64,000 nucleotides of DNA from JAAYXE01 sp964391195. Its GTDB lineage: Bacteria > Chloroflexota > Anaerolineae > Anaerolineales > UBA4823. The notes below the pieces were generated by a model, which was given only the letters and a program-made list of their open reading frames with translations, was not told the DNA's origin and did no database searches. The translations under genes were made by a program, and so were the position numbers. Each line of letters begins with the position of its first letter. Position 1 is the first letter of the stretch. The stretch is from NCBI GenBank assembly GCA_964391195.1, contig CAYMLG010000017.1, positions 12,469 to 76,468 of the forward strand. Reading direction: 5' to 3'. This document shows, piece after piece, positions 16,969 to 25,365 of the stretch.

Positions 16969-17730
16969 TCATCGAGGTGGATCAGCCGGCCGGCGCCATA
17001 ACTGCACCCCACCCATCTGGCGGCAGTACAGGCGAATGGCCTCGCGCATCCCGGCCAGGTCTGGCCAGAAGGAGCTGAGCTGCGAGCGGTGGCATTCTAC
17101 AGCCTCCTGCCAGGCCTGGAGGGCGGGGCCGGAGAGGGGAAAGGTGGTCGCTTCCCATCCGGCCCGGCGCAGCCTTTCCAGGGTGCCGGCGGCCTGGAGC
17201 GAGTAGGGATAGTCCGCATAGTACCACAGGGGTCTGCCCAGTCGCTCCGCTGCTGCTCGGGTGAGGCGGTGGTCGACGTGTTTCCCCAGGCCAAGCGGGC
17301 AAACAATCCCGGCTCCGGATGGGAGCTCACGGGCCAGGACCTGGCTGAGTTGGCGGATGAGGGGCTCTTCGTGGGGGTGGATGGGGGCCCAGAGCGCATC
17401 TTCCGTGGGGTAGAGCACGGCACCGGAACCCGGGGCCCGCCGGTAGATGCAATCGGGAAATGAATAATGACGGCAAGTGGCGCCCATTTTCTCGCAAGAG
17501 CGGAGGTCTTCCTCCCGGCGTTGGGCAACCGCCGCCTGGGGTTGTTGCGGGTCGATCCCCCAGCGTGTATGCAGGAGCTGAGCGAAGCCGGACAGCGTAT
17601 CCGGCGGAGGATCCCCACCGCAGATAGTCCAGACCTGCACGCCTCCGCCGGCGGCTGCCTGCTCCCATACCAGACCACCGGCGGATAAAGCGACATCGTC
17701 AAAATGGGGGGATAAGTAGATCCAGTCCAT
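16969..17730 (-). CDS. PIG-L family (LmbE-like) deacetylase
   Basis: The 253-residue protein starts with the zinc motif SPHFDDVAL (residues 7-15) and has a second metal motif, KHVDHRLTR, near 160. These provide His/Asp/His ligands in N-acetylglucosaminyl deacetylases such as MshB, BshB and PIG-L. It probably removes an acetyl group from an N-acetylated sugar or glycolipid, and it is cytosolic (no signal). The substrate is not evident, since the neighbours (greA, LCP) do not form a thiol-synthesis cluster. It is divergent from the LCP gene; the gap holds the LCP promoter. Confidence 0.88.
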   Translation of the reverse strand: MDWIYLSPHFDDVALSAGGLVWEQAAAGGGVQVWTICGGDPPPDTLSGFAQLLHTRWGIDPQQPQAAVAQRREEDLRSCEKMGATCRHYSFPDCIYRRAPGSGAVLYPTEDALWAPIHPHEEPLIRQLSQVLARELPSGAGIVCPLGLGKHVDHRLTRAAAERLGRPLWYYADYPYSLQAAGTLERLRRAGWEATTFPLSGPALQAWQEAVECHRSQLSSFWPDLAGMREAIRLYCRQMGGVQLWRRPADPPR

Positions 17731-17759
17731 AGGCCAATTTTACCCGCCAGCCGGGAGAC

Positions 17760-17788
17760 TTGTCACACTTACTCGCAGATGTTATCAT
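17760..17788 (+). promoter_or_regulatory. Promoter of the LCP-family gene
   Basis: TTGTCA (17760-17765) and TATCAT (17783-17788) are 17 bases apart. The transcript would start near 17795, just before the GGAG ribosome site of the ATG at 17813. Confidence 0.65.
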
Positions 17789-17812
17789 CTACATCCTGGA
17801 GTTTGAGCAACG

Positions 17813-19249
17813 ATGAACCTTCCGCCGGATAACCGGTTTCGGATCCGCTACATTTTAATCGCTATCATCCTGGCAACACTGCCCTGCTACTGCGCCGGTT
17901 TGTTTATGGTGAACCAGGCGCGCACGATCGCCGCGCGCCCAACGGCGACGATTACCCTCACCCCCTCGCAGCCCCCCTCTCCCACGCAAACCGGCACGCT
18001 CCCTCCCACCGCCTCGAATACCCCCACCCTGGCCGCGACGACCGCGACCCAGACCCCCAGCCAGACGCCATCCCCGACGGGCACAGCGACGACCACGCCT
18101 ACCGCCACCGAAACTCCCACCCCCTCCCCATCCCCGAGCCCCACGGATACCACCGTCCCCCCCAGCGACACTCCGGTCCCGCCCACGGATACGCCGACCC
18201 CCACCGCGACCGATACCCCGATCCCACCCACGGATACGGAAATCCCGCCAACCCAGACTCTGCCCCCGACGGTGGTGGATGAGCCCTTAGCCACCAGCCC
18301 TGCAGAGGAAAGCGACACAGGTTTTCACAGGGGGGCTCCCGGGCTGCAGCTGGTCTCCTACCGGTCGCCCGCGCCCTCCCGCCCATCCGGTGGGACGCCA
18401 GCGCCTACCCAGCCAGCAGCCGCTCCAAGGCTGGCCCTGGCCGAAGGAGTGGAGGTCTTGCTGCTGTTGGGCACGGATACAGAGAACGGGGAACGAGGGC
18501 GGACCGATACCCTCATCCTGGCTTTTTACCGGCCCGGGAACGGCAGCCTGAGCCTGCTATCTCTGCCCAGGGACCTGTATGTCTATCTCCCCGGCCGGGG
18601 CATGGACCGCTTGAACACGGCTTATGCTTATGGGGGAATTGACCTCCTTTACCAAACTTTGGAATATAATGTAGGAATACGCCCAAATTATTGGGTACTC
18701 GCACATCTGGATGATTTCCGCAATGCAGTGGACGACCTGGGCGGTATCGTCGTGGAGGTCGACCATCCACTGCCAGATGACTGCGGGGGTATTCCTGCAG
18801 GTCCGGTCTTGATGAGCGGAGACGTGGCGCTGTGCTATGTCCGGGAAAGGAAGACGAGCAGCGACTTCGCGCGCAGCTACCGGCAGCAGCAGGTGCTGCA
18901 GGTGATCTTTCACCGCTTTTTAAGCCTGGACGGTCTTCGCCTGGTTCCGGCCTGGTACCAGCGCTACCGGGACAGCATCGAGACGGATGTCGTTCTGGAA
19001 GACTTGCTCAGCCTGATTCCCCTAGGGCTGCGCCTGCAAGAGGGGCAAATCAACCATTTCCAGGTGACTCCTGCCGAGGTGACATCCTGGAAGACACCCG
19101 CCGGAGCGATGGTGCTCGTGCCGGACCGTCAGAAGATCCTCTCTTTGATCCTGAGCGCGGCTGAACTGGCGGCTGAACCGGTTCCGGTCAGCCCTGCCCT
19201 GGAAGCCCGCCTGTCCGAGTATGAAGATCTCCCCGGCGGCGCTCCTTAG
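17813..19249 (+). CDS. LytR-CpsA-Psr (LCP) family cell-wall glycopolymer ligase
   Basis: The 478-residue protein has one N-terminal membrane anchor (about 10-34) and a long low-complexity linker of Thr-Pro-Ser repeats to about 165. The LCP domain spans about 210-390. It shows the phosphate-binding arginines and aspartates of the family: RGRTDTLIL, SLPRDLYVYLPG, RLNTAYAYGG and DFARSYRQQQVL. LCP enzymes move polyprenyl-phosphate-linked glycopolymers onto peptidoglycan or proteins outside the membrane. The linker codes for a run of tandem near-repeats and so may vary in length between strains. The following M42 gene starts 25 bases after the stop. Confidence 0.9.
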   Translation: MNLPPDNRFRIRYILIAIILATLPCYCAGLFMVNQARTIAARPTATITLTPSQPPSPTQTGTLPPTASNTPTLAATTATQTPSQTPSPTGTATTTPTATETPTPSPSPSPTDTTVPPSDTPVPPTDTPTPTATDTPIPPTDTEIPPTQTLPPTVVDEPLATSPAEESDTGFHRGAPGLQLVSYRSPAPSRPSGGTPAPTQPAAAPRLALAEGVEVLLLLGTDTENGERGRTDTLILAFYRPGNGSLSLLSLPRDLYVYLPGRGMDRLNTAYAYGGIDLLYQTLEYNVGIRPNYWVLAHLDDFRNAVDDLGGIVVEVDHPLPDDCGGIPAGPVLMSGDVALCYVRERKTSSDFARSYRQQQVLQVIFHRFLSLDGLRLVPAWYQRYRDSIETDVVLEDLLSLIPLGLRLQEGQINHFQVTPAEVTSWKTPAGAMVLVPDRQKILSLILSAAELAAEPVPVSPALEARLSEYEDLPGGAP

Positions 19250-19274
19250 GAAGAACCGATTCGATGTCAAAACT

Positions 19275-20333
19275 ATGACCGACTTACTCCCCTTTCTCAA
19301 ACAACTGATTTCAGCCCCGGGCCTTTCGGGTCACGAGGCGCCGGTACGGAAGATGATCGAGGAGACCTGGAGACCGCTGGCGGATGAGCTTTCTGTCAGC
19401 CCGCTCGGCAGTCTTCACGGGTTGGTTCGCGGCAGTCTTCCCGAACCCCGGCCCAGCTTGATGCTGGCGGCCCACATGGATGCCATCGGTTTGATGGTGG
19501 CAGGGATTGTGGATGACTTCTTACGCATCGAAGAAGTGGGCGGCCTGGATCACCGGGTGCTGCCGGGCCAATTGGTGACCGTGCACGGGCGGCAGGATCT
19601 GCCCGGCGTGGTGGTGCAGCCGCCGGCCCACGTTCTCCCGGAAGGCAAGGGAGATGGACCGGTATCGCTCGAGTACCTGCTGGTCGATGTAGGCCTGCCC
19701 GCGGCAGAACTCAAGGCGCAGGTGCGGGTGGGCGATCTGGTTTCGTTTGCCCAACCTCCCTTCGAGATGGGCGACGAAGTGCTGGTGGGGCATTCGCTGG
19801 ACAACCGGGCCTCGGTGGCAGCGGTGACCCACTGCCTGGAACTGCTGAAAGGACGGCAAATTGGCTGGGATGTCTGGGCGGTGGCCACGGTGCAGGAAGA
19901 GGAGACATTGGGCGGAGCGATGACCTCTGCCTTTCAACTGCGGCCCACATTGGCGGTGGCGATCGATGTCACTTTCGCTTCCAGCCCGGGCAGCCCTGGC
20001 CACTTAACCTTCCCCCTGGGCAAGGGGGTGACTCTGGTCTGGGGGCCGAACATCCACCCGGCCTTGTTCAAGGCGTTTAAAGAATTGGCCGAGCGGTTGG
20101 AGATCCCCTATAAGCTGGAGCCCACCCCGCGTCACTCCGGAACGGACGCGATGGGCTTGCAGGTTGCAGCCGAGGGGATCCCGACGATGGTGGTGAGTAT
20201 TCCCCTGCGTTATATGCACACACCCGTGGAAGTCGTCTCGATGAAAGATGTCTATCGCGCCGGGCGGCTGCTGGCCGAGTTCGCCGCCAGCCTGGACGGA
20301 AGCACGATGGACAGTTTCACCTGGGAAGAATAA
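19275..20333 (+). CDS. M42 family aminopeptidase (first of three)
   Basis: This 352-residue enzyme has the M42/PepA-glutamyl aminopeptidase layout: metal ligands in AHMDAIGLM, SLDNRASV, VQEEETLGG and AIDVTF, and the last His in RYMHTPVE. A dimerisation domain is inserted at about 70-160. M42 enzymes form large tetrahedral cytosolic particles and trim peptides from the N-terminus. The start is set at ATG 19275; an earlier ATG at 19221 lies inside the LCP gene. It heads a run of three M42 paralogues on the same strand that probably form one operon. Confidence 0.92.
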   Translation: MTDLLPFLKQLISAPGLSGHEAPVRKMIEETWRPLADELSVSPLGSLHGLVRGSLPEPRPSLMLAAHMDAIGLMVAGIVDDFLRIEEVGGLDHRVLPGQLVTVHGRQDLPGVVVQPPAHVLPEGKGDGPVSLEYLLVDVGLPAAELKAQVRVGDLVSFAQPPFEMGDEVLVGHSLDNRASVAAVTHCLELLKGRQIGWDVWAVATVQEEETLGGAMTSAFQLRPTLAVAIDVTFASSPGSPGHLTFPLGKGVTLVWGPNIHPALFKAFKELAERLEIPYKLEPTPRHSGTDAMGLQVAAEGIPTMVVSIPLRYMHTPVEVVSMKDVYRAGRLLAEFAASLDGSTMDSFTWEE

Positions 20334-20378
20334 ACCGGTGATGTTTGACTGAGCAGCGCGAGCGGATTGGAAGAGTCT

Positions 20379-21473
20379 ATGCTAACAAATGAAGAGACCG
20401 AGGCGCCGCAGATTGGCGCAGATCAGATTCAACTTCTCGAGCGCCTGTGTAACGCGGTCGCGGTGAGCGGAGCGGAAGGCGAGGTGCGGAAGATCGTCCT
20501 GGAGGAGATCGGCAGCCACAACCCCCAGGCGGAGGTCAAAACCGATGCCCTGGGGAATGTGCTTGTCACCTGCCGGGGCGAGGGGGAGAACCGGCCGCGA
20601 GTGATGGTGGCGGCCCACATGGATGAAATCGGGTTCATGATCACAAACGATGAGGAAGATGGGATCTTCCGCTTTGCGATCGTGGGCGGGATGGACGAGC
20701 GCCAGCTTGCGGGGAAACCGGTACTGGTTGGCCGTGAGCACCTCCCGGGTGTGATCGGGGCGAAGCCGATCCACCTGACCAAGGCCGATGAGCGCAAATC
20801 GGCGATTTCCCTGGATGCGCTGCGGATCGACGTGGGGCCAGGGAACGGGGGCAAAGTCAAAGTGGGCGATCGGGCCACGTTCGCCACCGCCTTCGCCCAG
20901 TTGGGGGCCAGCCTGCGGGCTAAGGCGCTGGACGACCGCCTTGGGGTGGCGAGCTTGCTCGAACTGGTCAAGCGCCCGCCCAAGAACATCGACTTGCTGG
21001 CGGCGTTCACGGTGCAAGAGGAAGTCGGCTTGCGGGGGGCCAAGGTGGCGGCTCACGCCCTGAACCCGCAGATGGCGATCGTCCTCGATTCAACCCCTGC
21101 CAACGACCTGCCCCTGTACGATCAGGGAGAAGAAGAGTTCGTCGAAAATACCCGGTACAACACCCGCCTGGGCGCCGGGCCGGCGATTTACGTGGCCGAC
21201 CGGTCCACACTCTCGGACCCGCGCCTGGTCCGCCATTTCATCCAGACCGCCGAAGCGGCAGCCATCCCGTATCAAATCCGGCAGCCAGGCGGAGGGGGCA
21301 CCGATGCCGGGGCGATTCACCGCGAGCGCGGCGGCATCCCCAGCATCTCCGTCTCGGTTCCGGCCCGCTATCTGCACACGGCAGCGGGCATCGCCCGGAT
21401 TGCAGACTGGGAGAACACCCTGCGGTTGGTTCACCAGGCTTTAATCACCCTTAACCACTTGGAGTCGCTATGA
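20379..21473 (+). CDS. M42 family aminopeptidase (second of three)
   Basis: This 364-residue paralogue keeps all the metal-binding motifs: AHMDEIGFM, ALDDRLGVA, VQEEVGLRG, VLDSTP and the terminal ARYLHTAAG. The N-terminal end carries an acidic extension. The ATG at 20379 follows GGAAGAG, whereas the TTG at 20367 would add only four residues. The stop overlaps the start of the third gene (ATGA), so the two are translated together. Difference from its neighbours in the substrate pocket is likely, since three copies are kept side by side. Confidence 0.92.
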   Translation: MLTNEETEAPQIGADQIQLLERLCNAVAVSGAEGEVRKIVLEEIGSHNPQAEVKTDALGNVLVTCRGEGENRPRVMVAAHMDEIGFMITNDEEDGIFRFAIVGGMDERQLAGKPVLVGREHLPGVIGAKPIHLTKADERKSAISLDALRIDVGPGNGGKVKVGDRATFATAFAQLGASLRAKALDDRLGVASLLELVKRPPKNIDLLAAFTVQEEVGLRGAKVAAHALNPQMAIVLDSTPANDLPLYDQGEEEFVENTRYNTRLGAGPAIYVADRSTLSDPRLVRHFIQTAEAAAIPYQIRQPGGGGTDAGAIHRERGGIPSISVSVPARYLHTAAGIARIADWENTLRLVHQALITLNHLESL

Positions 21474-22477
21474 AGTCACTCATCCAAAAACTAGTCGAAA
21501 GCCCCAGCCCTTCTGGCTACGAGGCTCCCGTACGCGGCATTATCCGGTCGGAGGTCGAAGCGCTGGCCGACGAAGTGCGTGTGGATAATCTGGGCAATTT
21601 GATCGTCCGAAAAGGCAGCCGAGGCGGCGATGACAGCTTGAGGATTATGATCGCCGCGCATATGGACGAGATCGGCGTGATCGCGACCCATATCGACGAA
21701 CGAGGCTTCGTCCGCTTCCAGCCCATCGGCGGTGTTTTCCCGCAGTACTGCCTGGGTGGGCGCGTGTGCTTCCAAAAGGGCGTGCGTGGGGTGGTATCGA
21801 GCGATAATCACCTCGACCGCAGCAAAGTGCCGACCATCGAGCAGATGTACATCGATGTGGGCGCCTCCAGCCGGGAAGACTGCCCGGTGCAGGTGGGAGA
21901 TGTGGCGGCCTTCGAGCGGCCCTTCGTCGAAGTGGGCAACCGGCTGGTCTCCAAGGCGATGGACGACCGGATCAGCGTGGCTGTATTGATCGAAGCCCTG
22001 CGACGGATTCAAGATACCCCCCACGAGCTGTACTTTGTATTCAGCGTTCAGGAAGAGGTGGGGGTGCGCGGGGCGACCACGGCCGCTTTCGACCTGGAAC
22101 CGGACCTGGGGATCGCGGTGGATGTGACCTCCACGGGCGATACACCGCACGGCCCAAAGATGGAAGTGAAGCTGGGCGCCGGCCCGGCGATCAAAGTGCG
22201 CGATGCCGGGATGCTGGTCGACCGCCGGGTGATCGACTGGATGGCCCGGAGCGCCGAAGAGGCCGGAATCCCGCACCAGTTCGAAATCTTGCCCTTCGGT
22301 GGCACCGATGCCCGAGCTATTCAGCTCTCCCGGGCAGGTGTGCCGGCGGGCTGCATCTCCATCCCTTGCCGCTACGTGCACTCCCCTTCGGAAATGGTAG
22401 ATTATAACGACGTACAAAACGCCGTCCGCCTGCTGGTAGAGCTGGTGAGCAAGCCGGTGGATATCGGCGTTCTGTAG
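21470..22477 (+). CDS. M42 family aminopeptidase (third of three)
   Basis: The 335-residue protein is again a full M42 enzyme, with AHMDEIGVI, AMDDRISVAV, VQEEVGVRG, AVDVTSTGD and RYVHSPSEM. It overlaps the stop of the second copy by four bases. The three enzymes could assemble as hetero-oligomers or cover different N-terminal residues; the sequence does not decide between these. An orphan binding lipoprotein gene starts 22 bases downstream and may be co-transcribed, which would tie the cluster to uptake of an external substrate. Confidence 0.92.
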   Translation: MKSLIQKLVESPSPSGYEAPVRGIIRSEVEALADEVRVDNLGNLIVRKGSRGGDDSLRIMIAAHMDEIGVIATHIDERGFVRFQPIGGVFPQYCLGGRVCFQKGVRGVVSSDNHLDRSKVPTIEQMYIDVGASSREDCPVQVGDVAAFERPFVEVGNRLVSKAMDDRISVAVLIEALRRIQDTPHELYFVFSVQEEVGVRGATTAAFDLEPDLGIAVDVTSTGDTPHGPKMEVKLGAGPAIKVRDAGMLVDRRVIDWMARSAEEAGIPHQFEILPFGGTDARAIQLSRAGVPAGCISIPCRYVHSPSEMVDYNDVQNAVRLLVELVSKPVDIGVL

Positions 22478-22499
22478 CGAGTGGAAGCTAAGCACACTC

Positions 22500-23789
22500 A
22501 TGAAGTTCGTTTCTATCCTCCTGGCGGCAGTAATGCTGTTCGTTTCGGGCTGTTCCGGCTTTCTCCAGCCGACCCCGGAGAGCGAGCCCACCGCCAGTCC
22601 GACTGCTGAAATCCTCCAGCCCACCGTCCCTTTTACCCCGGAGGCGGGCGTCACCTCCACCCCGGGACCGGTCACCCTGCGCGTCTGGGTGCCGCCGCAG
22701 TTCGACCCGAATGCGGATACGCCCGCCGGGAGGCTGTTGAAGGACAGGCTGCAGTCGTTCACCACCCGCCGCCCCGGGGTGAAGGTGGAAGTGCGGGTGA
22801 AGGCGGAAGACGGCCCCGGAGGATTGTTAGACACGCTGACGACGGCCAGCGCCGCGGCCCCGCTGGCCCTGCCCGACCTGGTCGCCCTGCCCCGCCCGTT
22901 GATGGAAACGGCCGCCCTTAAAGGGCTGCTGCACCCTTATAATGGGCAGACCACGGTGATGGACGATCCGGATTGGTATGGATACGCCCAGGAACTGGCG
23001 AAAATTCAGAACAGTGTCTTTGGACTGCCCTTTGCCGGAGACGCGCAGCTCCTGGTCTACCGCCCGGTCACCGTCCCCACTCCGCCTGCCGATTGGGAAG
23101 CGCTGCTGCAGACACCCGGCCCAATTGTGTTTGCCGCCGCCGACCCCCAGGCGTTGTTTACGCTGACCCAGTACCAGGCCGCAGGCGGGGACGTCAGCGA
23201 CGACCAGGGACGCCCTTCACTAAACCCCCAGACGCTGGAGGAAGTGCTGCGTTTGTATGATGAGGCGGAGGCAGCCGGGTTGATGCCCTATTGGCTGACC
23301 CAATACCAGAATGACGACCAGGTTTGGGAAGCCTTTAACGAGAATCCCTCGAATATGGTGGTCACATGGACCAGCCGGTTCCTGGGCGAAATGCAAGCCG
23401 ACACGGCCGCGGCCCCTCAGCCGACTATTGATGGAGAACCATACACCCTGGCAACCGGGTGGGTTTGGGCTCTGGCCGGGAACCAGCCTCAACAGCAAAC
23501 GCTGGCCGTCCAACTGGCGGAATACCTGACCGAGAGCAGCTTTCTGGCGCGCTGGACCGAGGCCGCGGGTTACCTCCCGCCTCGCCCGAGCGCCTTGGCC
23601 GCCTGGACGAACACATCGATGCAGGGGCTGCTGGAACAGGTGGTCGACTCAGCTCACCTGAGCCCGCCGGCAGATGCGCTGGTGATCCTCGGCCCGCCGT
23701 TGGCGCAGGCGACGGTCGAGGTGCTCAAGCAGCAGACCGAACCGGTGATCGCCGCCCAGGAAGCGGTGAATGCCTTAACCGGTCCATAA
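22500..23789 (+). CDS. Family-1 extracellular solute-binding lipoprotein (orphan)
   Basis: The 429-residue product has a lipoprotein signal (VSGC, Cys18), a Pro/Thr-rich tether and a family-1 solute-binding fold (SBP_bac_1) from about 60. It includes LRVWVPPQFD at the start and a late WVWALAGNQPQQQTLAVQLAEYL segment. Such proteins bind sugars, oligosaccharides or glycerol-phosphate compounds. No permease or ATPase is adjacent, so its transporter must be encoded elsewhere or it may act as a sensor. It follows the M42 cluster by 22 bases. Two tandem hairpins follow its stop. Confidence 0.88.
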   Translation: MKFVSILLAAVMLFVSGCSGFLQPTPESEPTASPTAEILQPTVPFTPEAGVTSTPGPVTLRVWVPPQFDPNADTPAGRLLKDRLQSFTTRRPGVKVEVRVKAEDGPGGLLDTLTTASAAAPLALPDLVALPRPLMETAALKGLLHPYNGQTTVMDDPDWYGYAQELAKIQNSVFGLPFAGDAQLLVYRPVTVPTPPADWEALLQTPGPIVFAAADPQALFTLTQYQAAGGDVSDDQGRPSLNPQTLEEVLRLYDEAEAAGLMPYWLTQYQNDDQVWEAFNENPSNMVVTWTSRFLGEMQADTAAAPQPTIDGEPYTLATGWVWALAGNQPQQQTLAVQLAEYLTESSFLARWTEAAGYLPPRPSALAAWTNTSMQGLLEQVVDSAHLSPPADALVILGPPLAQATVEVLKQQTEPVIAAQEAVNALTGP

Positions 23790-23802
23790 ACAAGCCAATT
23801 CA

Positions 23803-23895
23803 GTGACAGGATCGGTTGTGCTGGTAGTCTCAGTTCTGGCGCAGCCGGTCCTGTCACGGTGAGGGCAGCAGGCGGTATGAGCACCGGCTGCTGCC
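23803..23895. promoter_or_regulatory. Two tandem hairpins after the orphan binding-protein gene
   Basis: GTGACAGGATCGG... (23803-23821) pairs over 19 bases with 23839-23857 if three G-U pairs are allowed. A second stem, GGCAGCAGGCGGT (23864-23876) with 23883-23895, has one mismatch. No T run follows. They may stabilise or end the upstream transcript. Confidence 0.5.
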
Positions 23896-23976
23896 ACTTA
23901 AGCCTGTAAAAAACGGATAAAAAGGGCATGAATCTAACAGAAACGCGTGCTTTCGCCCTTATTTATGTATTTTTGG

Positions 23977-24005
23977 TTGACTTTTCGAATCGTCAATGAT
24001 ATCAT
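23977..24005 (+). promoter_or_regulatory. Promoter of the LysM-M23 gene
   Basis: TTGACT (23977-23982) and TATCAT (24000-24005) have a 17-base spacer. The position supports the downstream ATG at 24028 as the true start, with TTGGAG as ribosome site. Confidence 0.75.
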
Positions 24006-24027
24006 CGATTCTTGGAGAACTTTAATT

Positions 24028-25281
24028 ATGCCCGGAGACCGCTATCTCGACGAATTCCCCGACGACGAGAGCAAACCTCCCAGTAAAAAAGCGACTCGCC
24101 GGATTGATTACGATCCGGTCACAGCCGACGTTTTGGGTGAATCCAAAAAGGACCGGCTGATGGGGGTATGGGAAGGGATTTCGCGAGCAGGCCTGGGTGA
24201 AATCGCCCAGCGTTTGTTCACAAACGCACTGCTGGTAGCTTTGATCTTGCTTGTCGCCTGGGGCATGCGGGCTTTTTACCTGCAAGCCCAGGATGCTGAT
24301 AATACAGTCCCACGTTCAGCAGCTCTCGCTGCGTCTCTGCCCACGCCGACCCCCACTGCGCTCCCTCCATCGCTGCCCTTATTTGATGTTCCACCGGCAG
24401 CCGCTGGGGGTATCTCCCGTTTAGCCCAGCTCCACACCGATATACCCAGCCTGCCGAGATCCGAGGTCATTACGTACACGGTACAGGCCGGGGACACGCT
24501 GTTCGGCATCGCCGAGAAGTTCGGCTTGCAGCCGGAGACGATTCTGTGGGGGAACTTCTACCTGCTGGGCGATAATCCCCACAAACTGCGCCCCGAACAG
24601 GCGCTCAATATCCTACCCGTGGATGGGGTCTATCACAAATGGTCGGAAGGGGAAGGGTTGAACGGTGTATCCGAATACTTCGGGGTGACCCCGGAGGATA
24701 TCATCAATTACCCTGGCAACCATCTCGACCCGGAGACGATCGGCGATTACTCCAGTCCGAATATCCCTGCCGGGACGATGTTGATCATCCCGGGCGGGCG
24801 GCGCGAGTTCATCAACTGGAGCGCGCCGGAGATCCCGCGCAGTAACCCCAGCGCCGGAAAACAGCTCGGTCCGGGGGCATGCGGCTCTGTGGTGGATGGG
24901 GCCATCGGGGCGGGGGCCTTTATCTGGCCGGCTCCCAACCACTTCGTATCGGGGTTCGACTACAACCCGAACGCCAACCACCCCGGAGTCGATATCGACG
25001 GCGACCTGGGCCACGCAATTTACGCGGCCGATAATGGGGTCGTCGTGTACTCCGGATGGAATAACTGGGGCTACGGCAACATGGTGGTAATAAACCACGG
25101 CAACGGATGGCAAACGCTGTACGCCCACCTCGACACGTACATGGTCTCCTGCGGGCAGAGCGTGTTCCAGGGCAGCCAGATCGGCACGATGGGCAGCACC
25201 GGCAACTCGACCGGCCCGCACCTGCACTTTGAGATGATGTACAACGGGGTGAAGGTGAATCCCTGGGATTACCTGCCCTAA
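24028..25281 (+). CDS. LysM and M23 domain peptidoglycan endopeptidase
   Basis: The 417-residue protein has an acidic N-tail, one membrane anchor (about 70-92), two LysM repeats (the first at about 150-200, VITYTVQAGDTLFGIAEKFG; the second to about 255) and a C-terminal M23 domain (about 315-415). The zinc motifs HPGVD and HLHFE are intact, as is the central YAHLD. It should cut peptidoglycan cross-links outside the membrane, anchored by LysM to the glycan. The start follows a clear promoter and ribosome site, so the upstream ATG at 23947 is rejected. Confidence 0.93.
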   Translation: MPGDRYLDEFPDDESKPPSKKATRRIDYDPVTADVLGESKKDRLMGVWEGISRAGLGEIAQRLFTNALLVALILLVAWGMRAFYLQAQDADNTVPRSAALAASLPTPTPTALPPSLPLFDVPPAAAGGISRLAQLHTDIPSLPRSEVITYTVQAGDTLFGIAEKFGLQPETILWGNFYLLGDNPHKLRPEQALNILPVDGVYHKWSEGEGLNGVSEYFGVTPEDIINYPGNHLDPETIGDYSSPNIPAGTMLIIPGGRREFINWSAPEIPRSNPSAGKQLGPGACGSVVDGAIGAGAFIWPAPNHFVSGFDYNPNANHPGVDIDGDLGHAIYAADNGVVVYSGWNNWGYGNMVVINHGNGWQTLYAHLDTYMVSCGQSVFQGSQIGTMGSTGNSTGPHLHFEMMYNGVKVNPWDYLP

Positions 25282-25301
25282 CGGAGAATTGTGTTTCCCC
25301 T

Positions 25302-25347
25302 ATTGGTGGGTGGCACAGGCTGCACACAGCCCTTGCCACCCACCAAT
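25302..25347. terminator. Bidirectional terminator between convergent genes
   Basis: ATTGGTGGGTGGCA (25302-25315) pairs exactly with TGCCACCCACCAAT (25334-25347). GTTTTAA follows on the plus strand. It separates the M23 gene from the convergent phosphodiesterase-family gene. Confidence 0.8.
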
Positions 25348-25365
25348 GTTTTAACCGGCGGAGGA

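Noticed and set aside
21491..22834. A 447-codon open frame opposite the third M42 gene and the orphan binding protein
   Set aside because: It crosses two real genes on the plus strand and has no recognisable domain.
23947..24027. Upstream ATG at 23947 as start of the M23 gene
   Set aside because: A TTGACT-17-TATCAT promoter lies between this ATG and ATG 24028, and only the latter has a ribosome site.
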